Below the pieces are notes generated by a model that was not told the origin of the DNA, did not search any database, and worked only from the letters and a program-made list of their open reading frames with translations. Of a stretch of DNA of 64,000 nucleotides, positions 1 through 9,284 are shown one piece after another; position 1 is the stretch's first letter; each line of letters opens with the position of its first letter. The translations under genes were made by a program, and so were the position numbers. This DNA comes from Thalassospira sp. HF15 (GTDB taxonomy: Bacteria > Pseudomonadota > Alphaproteobacteria > Rhodospirillales > Thalassospiraceae): the NCBI RefSeq assembly GCF_011806525.1, contig NZ_JAAVKI010000007.1, positions 238,546 to 302,545 of the forward strand, in the 5' to 3' direction.

Positions 1-1503
1 GGCCGCAGCCGACGGGGCCGCAAGCGGCAACAACACATCGCGCAAGCGGCGAGACAATCCTGCCCCGCAGGCCTGGGCGGCTTCTTCAAGGGCCGGGTCA
101 AGCTGGGTAAAGCTGTTCATCACCGGGCGCAGCGCGATCACCAGAAAACGCGCAAGGTAGGCGACAAAAATGATCGCAAGCGTGCCATACAAACTGACAT
201 CAATCAGCGGAATGCGAATGAACAGCAAGATGCAGGCAATCGCCAACACCACACCGGGCAATGCATAAGGCACTTCGACCAGAAGGTTGATCAGCTTGGT
301 CAGGTTGGAGGAACGCCGCACCATGACATAGGCCAACGGCAAGCACATCAGAACCAGCGTAATCGCCGCCCCCACTGACAAAACAAAGCTGTTTTGGAAT
401 GCGCGGATGGTCGATGGCTGTACGAACATGACTTCGCGAAATGCCTCGAACGTCGCGTTGGCAAATGTCAGCTTCACGCCAAAGGCCGGAACCAGTGCAG
501 TTGCAAACAAAGCTAAAAGCGGAATGACCAGAATGGCCACCAACACCGCCCAAAGCGCTATTTCAATCGCACTCCGGCGCGCACCAAGTTTGACATCCAA
601 CGGACGCCCAACCATCCCCATCAGGCGATAGTCGCGTTTGGACAGCAAGCGGTGATGTAGCGCGACCCCGCAAATCGCAATCGCCCCGATCAGCATCGCC
701 AGCACGGATACCTCGCCCAGAACAGACGGGCCGAACCCGGCAAGCTTCTGATAAATCAAGGTTGGCAGGGTCTGATAGCCTGCGGGGATGCCAAGCATCG
801 CCGGAATACCAAAATTGCCAAGGGCGGTGACAAAGGCCATGGCGGTACCGGCAATCAAACCGGGGCTTGTCAGCGGCAAAATGATCTGCCACCACAAACG
901 CCCACCACGCGCCCCGGCCAAACGGGCCGCTTCGATCTGTTCGCGCGGCAACATGCGCAGATTTGCCCGCAAGGTCAGAAACACGATGGAGGCATGCTGA
1001 ATGCCCAGTAAAAGGGCGATGCCCTCTGCCGAGTAAAGCGGCTGTGGCGATCCCATCGGTGGGGCCATGCCAAGGGCGTTCAAAAGCGCACTGCTGGGCC
1101 CGGTCAATTGCACCCAACTAAGGGCCGTGATCTGTGGCGGGATCATCATCGGGATCATGAAACAGAACACCAATGCCGCCTTGGCACGGATATCGGTCAG
1201 TGCGACCAGAAAGGCAAAAGAGCCGCCAATCAGAAGGGAAATAATCGTTCCCAGACCGGCGGTGTAAAGACTGTTTGCCGTGGCACGCCAAGTTGATGAG
1301 TTGCCCAGCACGTCTTGAAAATGATCAAACGAAGGCACGCCACCGACCATCACACCTTCAAAACCAAGGCGCAGGATCGGCAAAATTGAAATAATAAATA
1401 CCGGCACCACCAACCAGATGAGCAACCGGTCCGAAGACCGGTTGCCATTTGGTTTGGCGATTATGCCAGGCAGAACGCCGCGAAGGCGACCTGTAGCCTG
1501 CAT
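1..1503 (-). CDS. Fe(III)-type ABC transporter permease, partial (3' end off window)
   Basis: Inner-membrane permease of a binding-protein-dependent importer of the FbpB/SfuB type, in which two permease halves are fused in one chain. About 501 codons are visible and the frame is still open at base 1. There are many hydrophobic helices and two EAA loops that contact the ATPase: EAARLAGARGG near residue 190 and EEAAQACGAG near residue 470. The ATG overlaps the stop of the upstream binding-protein gene (TAATG, one shared base), so the two are translationally coupled. An ATPase gene is expected further left, outside the window. Family membership is secure from architecture; the substrate (ferric iron, phosphonate, polyamine or other) cannot be read from the sequence. 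Confidence 0.85.
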   Translation of the reverse strand, partial: MQATGRLRGVLPGIIAKPNGNRSSDRLLIWLVVPVFIISILPILRLGFEGVMVGGVPSFDHFQDVLGNSSTWRATANSLYTAGLGTIISLLIGGSFAFLVALTDIRAKAALVFCFMIPMMIPPQITALSWVQLTGPSSALLNALGMAPPMGSPQPLYSAEGIALLLGIQHASIVFLTLRANLRMLPREQIEAARLAGARGGRLWWQIILPLTSPGLIAGTAMAFVTALGNFGIPAMLGIPAGYQTLPTLIYQKLAGFGPSVLGEVSVLAMLIGAIAICGVALHHRLLSKRDYRLMGMVGRPLDVKLGARRSAIEIALWAVLVAILVIPLLALFATALVPAFGVKLTFANATFEAFREVMFVQPSTIRAFQNSFVLSVGAAITLVLMCLPLAYVMVRRSSNLTKLINLLVEVPYALPGVVLAIACILLFIRIPLIDVSLYGTLAIIFVAYLARFLVIALRPVMNSFTQLDPALEEAAQACGAGLSRRLRDVLLPLAAPSAAA

Positions 1504-2480
1504 TATTCAGCCCCAAACATGTCTGCAAATTTTTCTTTGTTGGCTTCGGCCTGTTCCAGCGCAATCGCCGGGTTGAAGTCCATCAGCTTGATGTCGCTAC
1601 GCGCCGGGAAACCAGCCGGAAGATCCGTACCATTGCGCGCCGGGATGTAGCCCATATCCAGAACCAGTTCCTGACCGTCTTCGGACAGAAGGAAGTCAAC
1701 GAACTTGTGCGCGGCATCAACGTTCTTGGCGTTTTTCATGATCGCGACCGGCTCGGTCACATAGGTCACGCCTTCTTCCGGGAAGACGAAATCAACCGGC
1801 GAACCTTTGGCCTTGCCACGGATGGCAAGGAAGTCGACAACCACGCCATAGGGCTTCTCACCCGATGCAACCGCCTTGAAGGTACCGCCATTGCCACCTT
1901 TGGCGCGCGCATCGTTGGCCGCCAGTGCCTGATAGTAATCCCAGCCAAGATCCTTGTTCTCGGTCAGGGTGGACAGATGAATAAGCGCTGCACCGGAATA
2001 TAGCGGGCTTGGCATCGCGATCTGGTTTTTGACCGCCGGATCGGCAAGGTCTTTCCAGGATGTCGGGGCTTTGACGGCGGTGTTGTATACAATGCCGCTG
2101 GTGATCAGCTTGGTCGAATAGTAATAGCCTTCACCGTCATAAAGGCCGTCTTCATAGGCGCTGGCCTCAGATGACTTGTAGGCCTGAAGCTGACCATCCT
2201 GCTTAAGACCTTCAAGGGTCACCATATCGGCAATCAAAAGAACATCCGGGCGCGGATCACCTGCGGCAATTTCCGCACGCAGTTTGGCCATCAGTTTGGT
2301 GGTGCCATCACGGACCCACTCAACTTCAACATCCGGGTTGGCAGCCATAAAGGCATCGACAGTGGTCTGGGCATCCTTGGTCGGCTGGCTGGTATAAAGA
2401 ACCAGCTTTTCAGCAGCCTGACCCACAACCGGCAGCATCATCGCGGCTGAGGCAACCGCAGCAAGAAGAACGTTACGCAT
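1503..2480 (-). CDS. Periplasmic substrate-binding protein of the Fe(III)-type ABC importer
   Basis: Extracellular solute-binding protein of the AfuA/FutA/FbpA family (325 aa from the chosen start). It has a Sec signal peptide of about 23 residues ending near VGQAA, followed by a mature start EKLVLYTSQPT, which is typical of ferric-iron and related binding proteins. It captures ligand in the periplasm and delivers it to the permease encoded immediately downstream. An ATG nine bases further upstream is possible, but the AAGGG Shine-Dalgarno abuts it; the ATG at 2480 has the better spacing. It is divergent from a DeoR regulator across about 200 bp, which suggests, but does not prove, that this regulator controls the transporter. 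The ligand is not assigned. Confidence 0.85.
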   Translation of the reverse strand: MRNVLLAAVASAAMMLPVVGQAAEKLVLYTSQPTKDAQTTVDAFMAANPDVEVEWVRDGTTKLMAKLRAEIAAGDPRPDVLLIADMVTLEGLKQDGQLQAYKSSEASAYEDGLYDGEGYYYSTKLITSGIVYNTAVKAPTSWKDLADPAVKNQIAMPSPLYSGAALIHLSTLTENKDLGWDYYQALAANDARAKGGNGGTFKAVASGEKPYGVVVDFLAIRGKAKGSPVDFVFPEEGVTYVTEPVAIMKNAKNVDAAHKFVDFLLSEDGQELVLDMGYIPARNGTDLPAGFPARSDIKLMDFNPAIALEQAEANKEKFADMFGAE

Positions 2481-2682
2481 GATCGGCATCCCTTAGAAGA
2501 TCGGAAAGAAGGTTTCGTTCGAAAATGTTTCGATCCGGAAGCTATCGGGATTTCGATTTCAGTTGTGTGACAACACCAAGAATTAAATGTTTCAATAGGA
2601 AAACCGGGCTATGCAGCGGCGTTTGTCGCTGTTTATAAGTATGCTATAAGCGAAATAACAACTTTCGAACGAAAGCACAGCT

Positions 2683-3465
2683 GTGTCCAACAACCCCGAT
2701 CCCGTGCCCCTTGATCGCCGACGTGACCGCATCGTCGCCCTTGTCAAATCGACCGGCTTTATGGCGGTCGAGGAACTGGCACGCCGGTTCAACGTCTCGG
2801 TCCAGACGATCCGCACCGATTTGCGCGATTTGCATGAACAGGGCCGCGTGTTTCGCCGTCACGGCCTTGCCGGTCCGGCCCCGGATCCGGATAACTCGGC
2901 CTATGAAAAACGCGAAGTCTGGAACCGGACGGGCAAAATGGCGATTGCCGCCAAGGTCGCCGACCTGATCCCGGAGGGCTGCACAATCGCGATTGGCACC
3001 GGCACGACGGCCGAGCTCGCTGCCCAGCATCTGGCATCGCATCGCAACTTAACAGTGTTAACCAACAATCTGCATGTGGTGATGACCCTGCAAAATGCGC
3101 CGAATGTCACGCTAAGGCTTGCAGGCGGCACGGTGCGCACCCGTGACCTGGACATCATCGGCGCGGACAGCGCGGACTTCTTTGGCAGCATGCGCGCTGA
3201 CTTCGGGATTGTCAGTGTTGGCGGGATGTCTGATGATGGCGATCTTCTCGACTTCAACATGGATGAAGTCCGCGCAAGGCGTGCGCTCGTATCGTGCTGC
3301 GACCACGCGATCCTGATGATCGACGAGAAAAAGGTTGGTCGCAAGGCGCTCTGTCGCGACGGCCACGCCAGTGATTTCCAAACTGTGCTGCTCAACACCG
3401 CCCCAAGCGACGCCCTGCAACGCGCACTCGTCAAGGCGCGCAGTCAGATTGTTGTCGTGTCGTGA
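2683..3465 (+). CDS. DeoR/GlpR-family transcriptional regulator
   Basis: 260-aa repressor-type regulator. The N-terminal winged helix-turn-helix of the DeoR family covers about residues 12-65 (VEELARRFNVSVQTIRTDLR). The C-terminal DeoRC sugar-phosphate sensor domain follows, with the GTGTTAEL loop, the LTNNL segment, LAGGTVR and a terminal DEKKVGRKAL. Family members bind phosphorylated sugars or related metabolites and release their operator. The start is GTG; an ATG at 2761 would delete the DNA-binding helix. It is transcribed away from the ABC transporter, so it is a candidate regulator of it. It ends exactly one base before the convergent amidotransferase gene, leaving no room for a terminator. 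Confidence 0.88.
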   Translation: MSNNPDPVPLDRRRDRIVALVKSTGFMAVEELARRFNVSVQTIRTDLRDLHEQGRVFRRHGLAGPAPDPDNSAYEKREVWNRTGKMAIAAKVADLIPEGCTIAIGTGTTAELAAQHLASHRNLTVLTNNLHVVMTLQNAPNVTLRLAGGTVRTRDLDIIGADSADFFGSMRADFGIVSVGGMSDDGDLLDFNMDEVRARRALVSCCDHAILMIDEKKVGRKALCRDGHASDFQTVLLNTAPSDALQRALVKARSQIVVVS

Positions 3466-4239
3466 TCAGCAAACGAGTGTCGCGTCTTCGTTGACAGACA
3501 GATCAGCCTCGACATGCAGGGTATGGTTGGGCGCAACGGCAATCCAGCTGTCGCTTTCGGCATCAAGGGGCTCTGAGACGACGATGACGTGATCATCGCG
3601 TTTGCGCCAATACAGTGATGGCGGCTTGTCATCGCTGGCATGGCGGATGGCACAGACGCTTTTGCCGTTTGACAGGCAGGCGGTGAAGCGGAACGGTGCC
3701 CTTGCATCGCGCAGCTTCATTTCGTTTTCGACCACTTCAATCGTGCGACGAATGGCGCGATGCGGGTCATCACGCAGTCCAAGGGTCAGCATCAGGCAAA
3801 AGATCAGCTCGCTATCGGTTGATCCCTGCCGACCTTCATAAAACTCATCCTCGATCATCATTTCAAGCGACCGGCGGACCAGCGGGTAGTCACCAATCTG
3901 GCCGTTATGCATGAACAGGTTCTGGCCATGGGAAAACGGGTGGCAGTTGGTACGACTGGTGTGCGTCCCGGTGGAGGCCCGCACATGGGCAAAGAAAAGA
4001 CCGGATTTGATGTGATGGGCCAGCGATCGCAGGTTCGGATCATTCCAGGCCGGCAGGATTTCACGATAGAGCCCCGGTGTCGGGCGTTCGTCGTACCAGC
4101 CGATGCCAAAGCCGTCGCCGTTGGTTGGCGTTTTGGCCTGTTCGGCATGCAGGCTTTGTTCGACCAGTGAATGGCGCGGCTCAAAGACCAGCTTTTCCAG
4201 ATAAACCGGATCCCCGATATAGCTTAGCCAACGACACAT
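3466..4239 (-). CDS. Class II glutamine amidotransferase (YafJ-like)
   Basis: 257-aa Ntn-type glutaminase domain protein. The start is placed at the ATG that leaves Cys as residue 2 (MCRWLSYIGDP), because Cys2 is the N-terminal nucleophile after Met removal; longer readings bury it. A GGGGGC Shine-Dalgarno lies six bases upstream. Conserved blocks are NGDGFGIGWY, FAHVRAST, NCHPFSHG and FMHNGQIGDY, followed by the acidic STDSELIF. There is no synthase domain, so the acceptor of the ammonia is unknown, as for other YafJ proteins. It is convergent with the DeoR gene with no gap and lies just upstream of tRNA-Thr on the opposite strand. Confidence 0.88.
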   Translation of the reverse strand: MCRWLSYIGDPVYLEKLVFEPRHSLVEQSLHAEQAKTPTNGDGFGIGWYDERPTPGLYREILPAWNDPNLRSLAHHIKSGLFFAHVRASTGTHTSRTNCHPFSHGQNLFMHNGQIGDYPLVRRSLEMMIEDEFYEGRQGSTDSELIFCLMLTLGLRDDPHRAIRRTIEVVENEMKLRDARAPFRFTACLSNGKSVCAIRHASDDKPPSLYWRKRDDHVIVVSEPLDAESDSWIAVAPNHTLHVEADLSVNEDATLVC

Positions 4240-4444
4240 GATTTGCCCCCGCACATTGATTTTGGTCGATTTCGATCGCGCACATCTAAGCCGGATTATT
4301 ACAGCATGGTCAATGTGATATTGTGTGTCTCTGCCCTGATTTCGGGGCATGGCTGAAAGTCGGGCATTTGTTGGCAAAAAGAATAACAAACCTCTTGCCA
4401 AGGGCGGTGTTTGTCCGTATTTTCCGCGCCACAAAATGAATCGT

Positions 4445-4520
<76 letters not shown>

Positions 4521-4530
4521 TTTTGATTTA

Positions 4531-4565
4531 CAAAACCCCGTCGGGACATTCCCGACGGGGTTTTG
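4531..4565 (+). terminator. Rho-independent terminator of tRNA-Thr
   Basis: A perfect 15-bp stem (CAAAACCCCGTCGGG with its complement) and a 5-base loop. Its own 3' arm supplies the TTTTG tract and T-rich sequence follows. The symmetric A and T tracts could let it work on both strands. Confidence 0.9.
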
Positions 4566-4737
4566 TGTTTATTCTGCACTGCCAGAAAATTTGCAACCGC
4601 CAATTGCTGGCAAAACTTTTCACATCCCATGGCTAGAAGCGTCTGTTTGCAAGGAACCGTTATAACTTCTTGCAGATCAAGGGCGGCATGATAGCGGCCC
4701 TTTTGAGTGCTGCAAGGCACCATTGGGGAGTGCAGGC

Positions 4738-6264
4738 ATGACCGACAGTGACGCGCCCAAACCAGCCAAGGCTTCTGGCAAAACAAGCAGCAAGCCCGAG
4801 AACGGGAAAAACGCATCCGAAGCCGGAGCGGCAGAGGCCGAGAACAATCTGCAGGAACCAAGCGAAAATCCCACAGCAGGCAGTCCCGAGCAAGCTGCCA
4901 TGGATATGATGGCATCCCTTTGTCGTAACTTGGGGATGACTGGATTTGCCGCAGATTCTTCTGGCACGCAAGATCAGCAGCCGCAACCGATGGAAACCGC
5001 ATTTCAGATCATTCAGCGCTATTTGCTTGATGGTGATGTGAATGCCGCTGTACCGACACCTGATCTGGCTTCGGGCAGCTATTCCGAGGGATTTGGCGGA
5101 TTGGGAGAGAGTTACATGCCAGGCGAACACACCGAACATCAAGGTACAGCCACCACCAGCGCGGCGCATGTGAGCGATGCCACATGGGGTGTCCGCACCA
5201 CCCATGCTGACGGCAGCACGACCAATATGAGCGGCCCGATCATCCGGGATGACATGTTCCGAACCGCAATGCCATCGCTTGAGGGCAAGGCGGAAGGTGG
5301 ATCTGACACGCCGGACTGGTCGATCAGCATGGAACAGGGTCATCCCCAATCGCCGACAAAGACCACGGCCCAAACAGCTGTTGTCGCCAGAATGCAGGCA
5401 TCCGATGCGCCGATATCCTTGCGAAAATGGTCGCTACATGTCGGGATATCGCCAGATGGCCAGTCAGAACTTTCGGTCACGGTGCCAAACGCGGTCCCGT
5501 CACTGTTGCGCGCGCTATTGTTTGATACGGCTGATGCGGATGGTGCCGCATCGCAGCTTTCAGAAGTTCCGGTTTATGGCGGGCCGCCACATGCGCTTCA
5601 TCTGGAACAAACTGTTGGCACCACAGGCAGCGAAACAACACCTGATCTGGCCCTGATCCGATTGATTTTTGCCGATCACGCACCGGTGCCGATCCATCTG
5701 GAATATACCGGCACCCTGCCCAGTCCGATTGTGGCCGGCAGTGTCGCGGTCGGACCAAACAGCAATGTTCCGTTCTGGGTACAGATCACCCCACCCAGCG
5801 AGGGCAAAAAGGGCGCTGGTCTGGTTGTTCTGGTCCGCTATGAACCAGAAACCAGTTTTGACGTCACCGCCCAGTTGATGACCGAGGCCCGCAAAAGCAC
5901 CCCGACAGCGATCCTGAGCTGTAGCGCACAAAACGACCATTCGGCTTGCCGCGCGGCAAGCATGATTTCAGACAGCCGGGGACGGCTTGAAACCAGCCTT
6001 ACCGGCCTTCCGGATGATCCCGATGCAGCGCAGCTTAAAAAGTACGGCTTTATTCCGCCGGCCTTCATGCTGGAAACGGACAAGGCCCCCTCAGCAACGG
6101 CCAAAGCAACTGCGCAAAACAATACGTCCGGCGATACAAACGGCGATGCAAACAACAAGCCCGATCCCAAGCAAACCGAAACCAAACCAATCAGCCGCAC
6201 GACCAAGGGCAAGACCGGAAATGCGGGCAGCTCTGGCGGCGGTAGCAAGGGAGGAAGCTCATGA
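4738..6264 (+). CDS. Unrecognised protein upstream of the Reb locus
   Basis: 508 aa, function unknown. About residues 1-50 are low-complexity, rich in Ala, Ser, Lys, Glu and Pro. Residues 220-400 look folded, with alternating beta-type hydrophobic stretches (RKWSLHVGISPDGQSELSV, LRALLFDTADADG, PVPIHLEYTG). The last 60 residues are again low-complexity and end in Gly/Ser/Lys repeats. No signal peptide or membrane segment is seen. The ATG at 4738 is preferred over a TTG 15 bases upstream because GGGGAG lies seven bases before it. It overlaps the next gene by four bases (ATGA), so the two form an operon. A role in R-body production is inferred only from position. Confidence 0.72.
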   Translation: MTDSDAPKPAKASGKTSSKPENGKNASEAGAAEAENNLQEPSENPTAGSPEQAAMDMMASLCRNLGMTGFAADSSGTQDQQPQPMETAFQIIQRYLLDGDVNAAVPTPDLASGSYSEGFGGLGESYMPGEHTEHQGTATTSAAHVSDATWGVRTTHADGSTTNMSGPIIRDDMFRTAMPSLEGKAEGGSDTPDWSISMEQGHPQSPTKTTAQTAVVARMQASDAPISLRKWSLHVGISPDGQSELSVTVPNAVPSLLRALLFDTADADGAASQLSEVPVYGGPPHALHLEQTVGTTGSETTPDLALIRLIFADHAPVPIHLEYTGTLPSPIVAGSVAVGPNSNVPFWVQITPPSEGKKGAGLVVLVRYEPETSFDVTAQLMTEARKSTPTAILSCSAQNDHSACRAASMISDSRGRLETSLTGLPDDPDAAQLKKYGFIPPAFMLETDKAPSATAKATAQNNTSGDTNGDANNKPDPKQTETKPISRTTKGKTGNAGSSGGGSKGGSS

Positions 6265-6776
6265 CCGGTCCGGCCCAAAATGATATTACGACGGCAAGCG
6301 GTCGCAAGGATGCCGTCAGAAAGGCGTTTAATCAGGAATATCTTGCAACCCAGCAGGCCATGTCAAAAGCGGCCGAACGGGCACGTGCGCAGGTGCTTGA
6401 TCAAAAACAGACCATTGCAAGCCATGCCCATAACGTAAGCTCCGGCGCCCAGGCACCACAGCCACCAATTGGTGCTCAGACCACAGGACAGCCGACCGCA
6501 TCCCCCTCACAAGGTTCACAACCGGGCCTGCATGCCGGGGCGCCACAGATGGTGTCTGACCCAAACGCGCAAAATGGTCAGCAGGTGATGTTCGAGATCG
6601 CCAATGAAATCCGCAACATCATCGCGCTCGAGATCGATTTGCGGATGCAGGCACTGTCTGAAAAAGTAGAAACAGCCCTTGCCGAGGCATTTCCGGCACG
6701 CCAACCAGACCAGGAAGACAAGCCCGAAACGTCCGGCGCTTCGCCACAGGAACCACCAAAAGGCAAGAAAACCTAG
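6261..6776 (+). CDS. Small unrecognised protein, second gene of the pair before the Reb sigma factor
   Basis: 171 aa, function unknown. The N-terminal 55 residues are helical and charged (RKDAVRKAFNQEYLATQQAM). The middle is a Pro/Gln/Gly/Ala-rich disordered linker, and residues 110-150 form an amphipathic helix (EIANEIRNIIALEIDLRM), followed by an acidic, Pro-rich tail. This layout resembles a scaffold or adaptor more than an enzyme. The start codon overlaps the stop of the preceding gene (ATGA), so translation is coupled. About 240 bp without a gene separate it from the sigma-factor gene. Confidence 0.68.
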   Translation: MTGPAQNDITTASGRKDAVRKAFNQEYLATQQAMSKAAERARAQVLDQKQTIASHAHNVSSGAQAPQPPIGAQTTGQPTASPSQGSQPGLHAGAPQMVSDPNAQNGQQVMFEIANEIRNIIALEIDLRMQALSEKVETALAEAFPARQPDQEDKPETSGASPQEPPKGKKT

Positions 6777-7006
6777 GCGCAGGGCCATCGACCGAACATG
6801 GTCGAAACACCAACAATAATAACAAGCGCATCAATGCGCGATGTCGCGTCCCGACAAGTCCTACGCCCCGCATTGCGACGGCTGTGCCGTTGCGTATATC
6901 GATACAACTTTAGGATGTAAAAAAACTTTTCTTCACATTTTAGTTGCGGCTACGTCATAATGATTACCGCAAAACCCAATCATCCTATGGTTGTATTCAA
7001 CCAACC

Positions 7007-7013
7007 GGAGGGG
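7007..7013 (+). promoter_or_regulatory. Shine-Dalgarno that decides the sigma-factor start
   Basis: GGAGGGG lies six bases before a GTG at 7020. No comparable site precedes the in-frame ATG at 6960, so the GTG is taken as the true start. Confidence 0.6.
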
Positions 7014-7019
7014 TCCATA

Positions 7020-8228
7020 GTGCAGAATGAAAAGAACAGTCCGCAGGATGAGGCAACCCTGACAGAAGCCGAGATCAGCTTTGCCAAAACGCTTGAGCAA
7101 AGCCTTACGCTGGCGTTGGGCGATGATGACAAGGTGACGTCGATCTGGTCACGTTTGAAACCGGAACAGCGCGCGCGGATCGCCGAAGACTATCTGGCAA
7201 AACTTGCCAAATCGGAAAATCCGGACAAGCTGTCGACCGATACGAACTGGTCAGGGGTAAGCATTGATACCGCGCTTGATGCACATGCCATCAGCCAACC
7301 GACAGAACCGGTGATAGACGCAGAGCAAACCTCTTCCCCGGTGACCAATCAACCTGACAATTCTGCGCGCCCGCCACATACCGGGCAACAACAATACAGC
7401 CCGCCACCCGGTTACCCGGCTGACTTCAATCCGCTGGCCGGTTTTCCCGGACTTGAACCATCGCGCACCGGACCAAGCCCGGAAGACATCATTGCCGGTG
7501 CGTTGGGCACGCCGGGTGCAAACCCGACAGATCCGCTCGATATCCTCCGTGGTCTTGTTCCGGGGGCAGACAGCCCGGCCCTGCGCCAACCGGTCAAGCA
7601 AGCACCGGTCACGCCAACGGCCCCTTCAGCGCCACAGGAAAATCCCGATACCGCCGAACAACCAATACCGCAAGGCCACCCGCAGCAAGAAGCCGATTTG
7701 GGCCCTGCCGCGCCGAATTTCTGGCCGCTTTGGATTGATCAGCAGGACACGCTTTTAAAACAATGTCTGAAACTGATGTCCGGCAATATGGACGATGCGC
7801 AGGATGCGCTGTCCGAGGCGATGGTCAAGGCATCGACCAAGTTCGAAGATTCCATGGATGAGATCCGCAATCATCGCGCCTGGCTTTCACGCATTGTCCA
7901 TAATGCCTGCATTGATTTGCATCGCCAGAACCGACGCAAGGCGGAATACCGCGAAGAAACCCATGGCGCGGCCGATACGCCGGCCTCCCCCATGACTGCC
8001 CCGATCACACCAAGCCCCGAAGAATCCTATCTGGCGGGTGAAAAACTTGATCAGCTTGAAACGGCTCTTCTGGCGATGCAGGAAAAACTGCGCAAACCGC
8101 TTCTGATGCGCTGTGTCCAGGACCGTACTTATGACGAGATCGCAAGTGCCCTTGGACTAAGCAACTGTGCCGTGCGCAAGCGCGTTCAGCTCGCACGTGA
8201 ACATCTCAGGGCATCGGGCATTCAATAA
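7020..8228 (+). CDS. ECF-like sigma-70 family factor with long N-terminal extension, Reb locus
   Basis: 402 aa from the GTG. Residues 1-70 are charged and helical; about 80-230 are a Pro/Gln/Ala-rich disordered stretch. Region sigma2 covers roughly 245-305 (LLKQCLKLMSGNMDDAQDAL, then WLSRIVHNACIDLHRQNRR). Region sigma4 covers about 341-402 (LLMRCVQDRTYDEIASALGL, then VRKRVQLAREHL), including its helix-turn-helix. The sigma domains are those of an extracytoplasmic-function factor, normally under 200 aa, so half the protein is extra. Its position immediately before nine reb genes suggests that it drives them; this is inference. No separate anti-sigma gene is visible, and the extension might do that job. 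Confidence 0.8.
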   Translation: MQNEKNSPQDEATLTEAEISFAKTLEQSLTLALGDDDKVTSIWSRLKPEQRARIAEDYLAKLAKSENPDKLSTDTNWSGVSIDTALDAHAISQPTEPVIDAEQTSSPVTNQPDNSARPPHTGQQQYSPPPGYPADFNPLAGFPGLEPSRTGPSPEDIIAGALGTPGANPTDPLDILRGLVPGADSPALRQPVKQAPVTPTAPSAPQENPDTAEQPIPQGHPQQEADLGPAAPNFWPLWIDQQDTLLKQCLKLMSGNMDDAQDALSEAMVKASTKFEDSMDEIRNHRAWLSRIVHNACIDLHRQNRRKAEYREETHGAADTPASPMTAPITPSPEESYLAGEKLDQLETALLAMQEKLRKPLLMRCVQDRTYDEIASALGLSNCAVRKRVQLAREHLRASGIQ

Positions 8229-8395
8229 GCGATACCTTGGGCAAAAAAATAATCACCAGGCCAAAAAAGACGCGTCACAACGATAAACACCCAGCGTCGA
8301 TAGACTGAAAACGGGACGGCGAAACCCCGACAGAAACACGATAGAAACACAACAGCAAGCAGCATACCGCAAAGCGTAACGAAGGAGAGTTTACA

Positions 8396-8719
8396 ATGGC
8401 GATTCCGACCCCGGTAAATGGTCAGATCACTGATGCTGTCACCCAGGCTAACGTGAAAGTTCTGGGCGACGCCCCGGCAATGGCAATGGGCTCGATCTTC
8501 CAGTCCCTCGCACATTCCACCGGCATTCTTTATGAAAACGCCGTCAGCGCCCAGCAGCAGATCGGCATCACCTCGCAGGCCGCAACCAACCAGGGTGTCA
8601 TCCAGATCTACTCGGTCGACACGATGGCAGACTCTGTTGCGACCTCGAAAATTGCCAAAAGCGACGTACCCGACAACATGCTGTCGCTTCTTACTGCCCT
8701 GCAGGCAACCAAGGGCTGA
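8396..8719 (+). CDS. rebB: RebB-family R-body protein 1
   Basis: 107-aa structural-type R-body subunit. It has the family N-terminus MAIPTPVNGQITDAVTQ, then LGDAPAMAMG and the core LAHSTGILYENAVSAQQQ, and ends LSLLTALQATKG. RebB-family proteins of Caedibacter and various proteobacteria assemble into coiled ribbons that can unroll. AAGGAG lies upstream of the ATG. It is the first of nine paralogues on this strand, about 165 bp after the sigma gene. It is closest to the genes at 8961 and 9533. Confidence 0.9.
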   Translation: MAIPTPVNGQITDAVTQANVKVLGDAPAMAMGSIFQSLAHSTGILYENAVSAQQQIGITSQAATNQGVIQIYSVDTMADSVATSKIAKSDVPDNMLSLLTALQATKG

Positions 8720-8754
8720 TTTCCGCAAAACTTCTGGCCCGGATGGCCGGTTTC

Positions 8755-8792
8755 AAATCGGGCGGTCGCAGATGGATGCGATCGCCCGATTT
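8755..8792 (+). terminator. Hairpin after rebB copy 1 (terminator or attenuator)
   Basis: The 10-bp arms AAATCGGGCG and CGCCCGATTT are separated by 18 bases and followed by CTGTTTG. The weak U-run suggests partial termination or 3'-end protection, consistent with differential expression of the reb genes. Confidence 0.5.
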
Positions 8793-8960
8793 CTGTTTGA
8801 CCGTGCTTTTTTTCCAGCCCCCATGTTTTGACCATCACGGCATCACAGGGGCTTAAGCTCCCCGTCAAACCTTTGGACGCACGATATGCGGAAAGGGAGC
8901 GGTCTGGCCGAGGCCTTCGTTTTCCTTCCGGTACATTCAAAAGCAATCAGGAGATACACA

Positions 8961-9284
8961 GTGGCTGATAACACTCCGCTCAATGGTCAGATCACCGATT
9001 CTGTCACGCAGGCTAATGTGAAAGTTCTTGGCGATGCTCCGGCAATGGCAATGGGGGCAATCTTCCAGTCCCTCGCACATTCCACCGGCATTCTTTATGA
9101 GAACGCCATCAGCGCCCAGCAGCAAGTCGGTGTCACCTCGCAGGCTGCAACCAACCAAGGGGTCATCCAGATCTATTCTATCGACACGATGGCAGGTGCG
9201 GTTGGGACCGCCAAAATCGCCAAAAGCGATACCCCAGACAATATGCTGTCGCTTCTCACAACGCTTCGCGCGACGGCAGGCTAA
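8961..9284 (+). CDS. rebB: RebB-family R-body protein 2
   Basis: 107 aa. The N-terminus MADNTPLNGQITDSVTQ is followed by LGDAPAMAMG and the core LAHSTGILYENAISAQQQ. The start is the GTG seven bases after AGGAG; earlier in-frame ATG and GTG codons would add about 25 residues absent from the sister proteins. It is nearly identical in layout to copies 1 and 3, and its upstream spacer is related to that of copy 3, so it arose by tandem duplication of gene plus spacer. Confidence 0.9.
   Translation: MADNTPLNGQITDSVTQANVKVLGDAPAMAMGAIFQSLAHSTGILYENAISAQQQVGVTSQAATNQGVIQIYSIDTMAGAVGTAKIAKSDTPDNMLSLLTTLRATAG

Noticed and set aside
4653..4658. GGAACC upstream of the gene at 4738 as a general-stress (EcfG-type) -35 element
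   Set aside because: No CGTT-type -10 lies at the right distance, so the match is probably chance.
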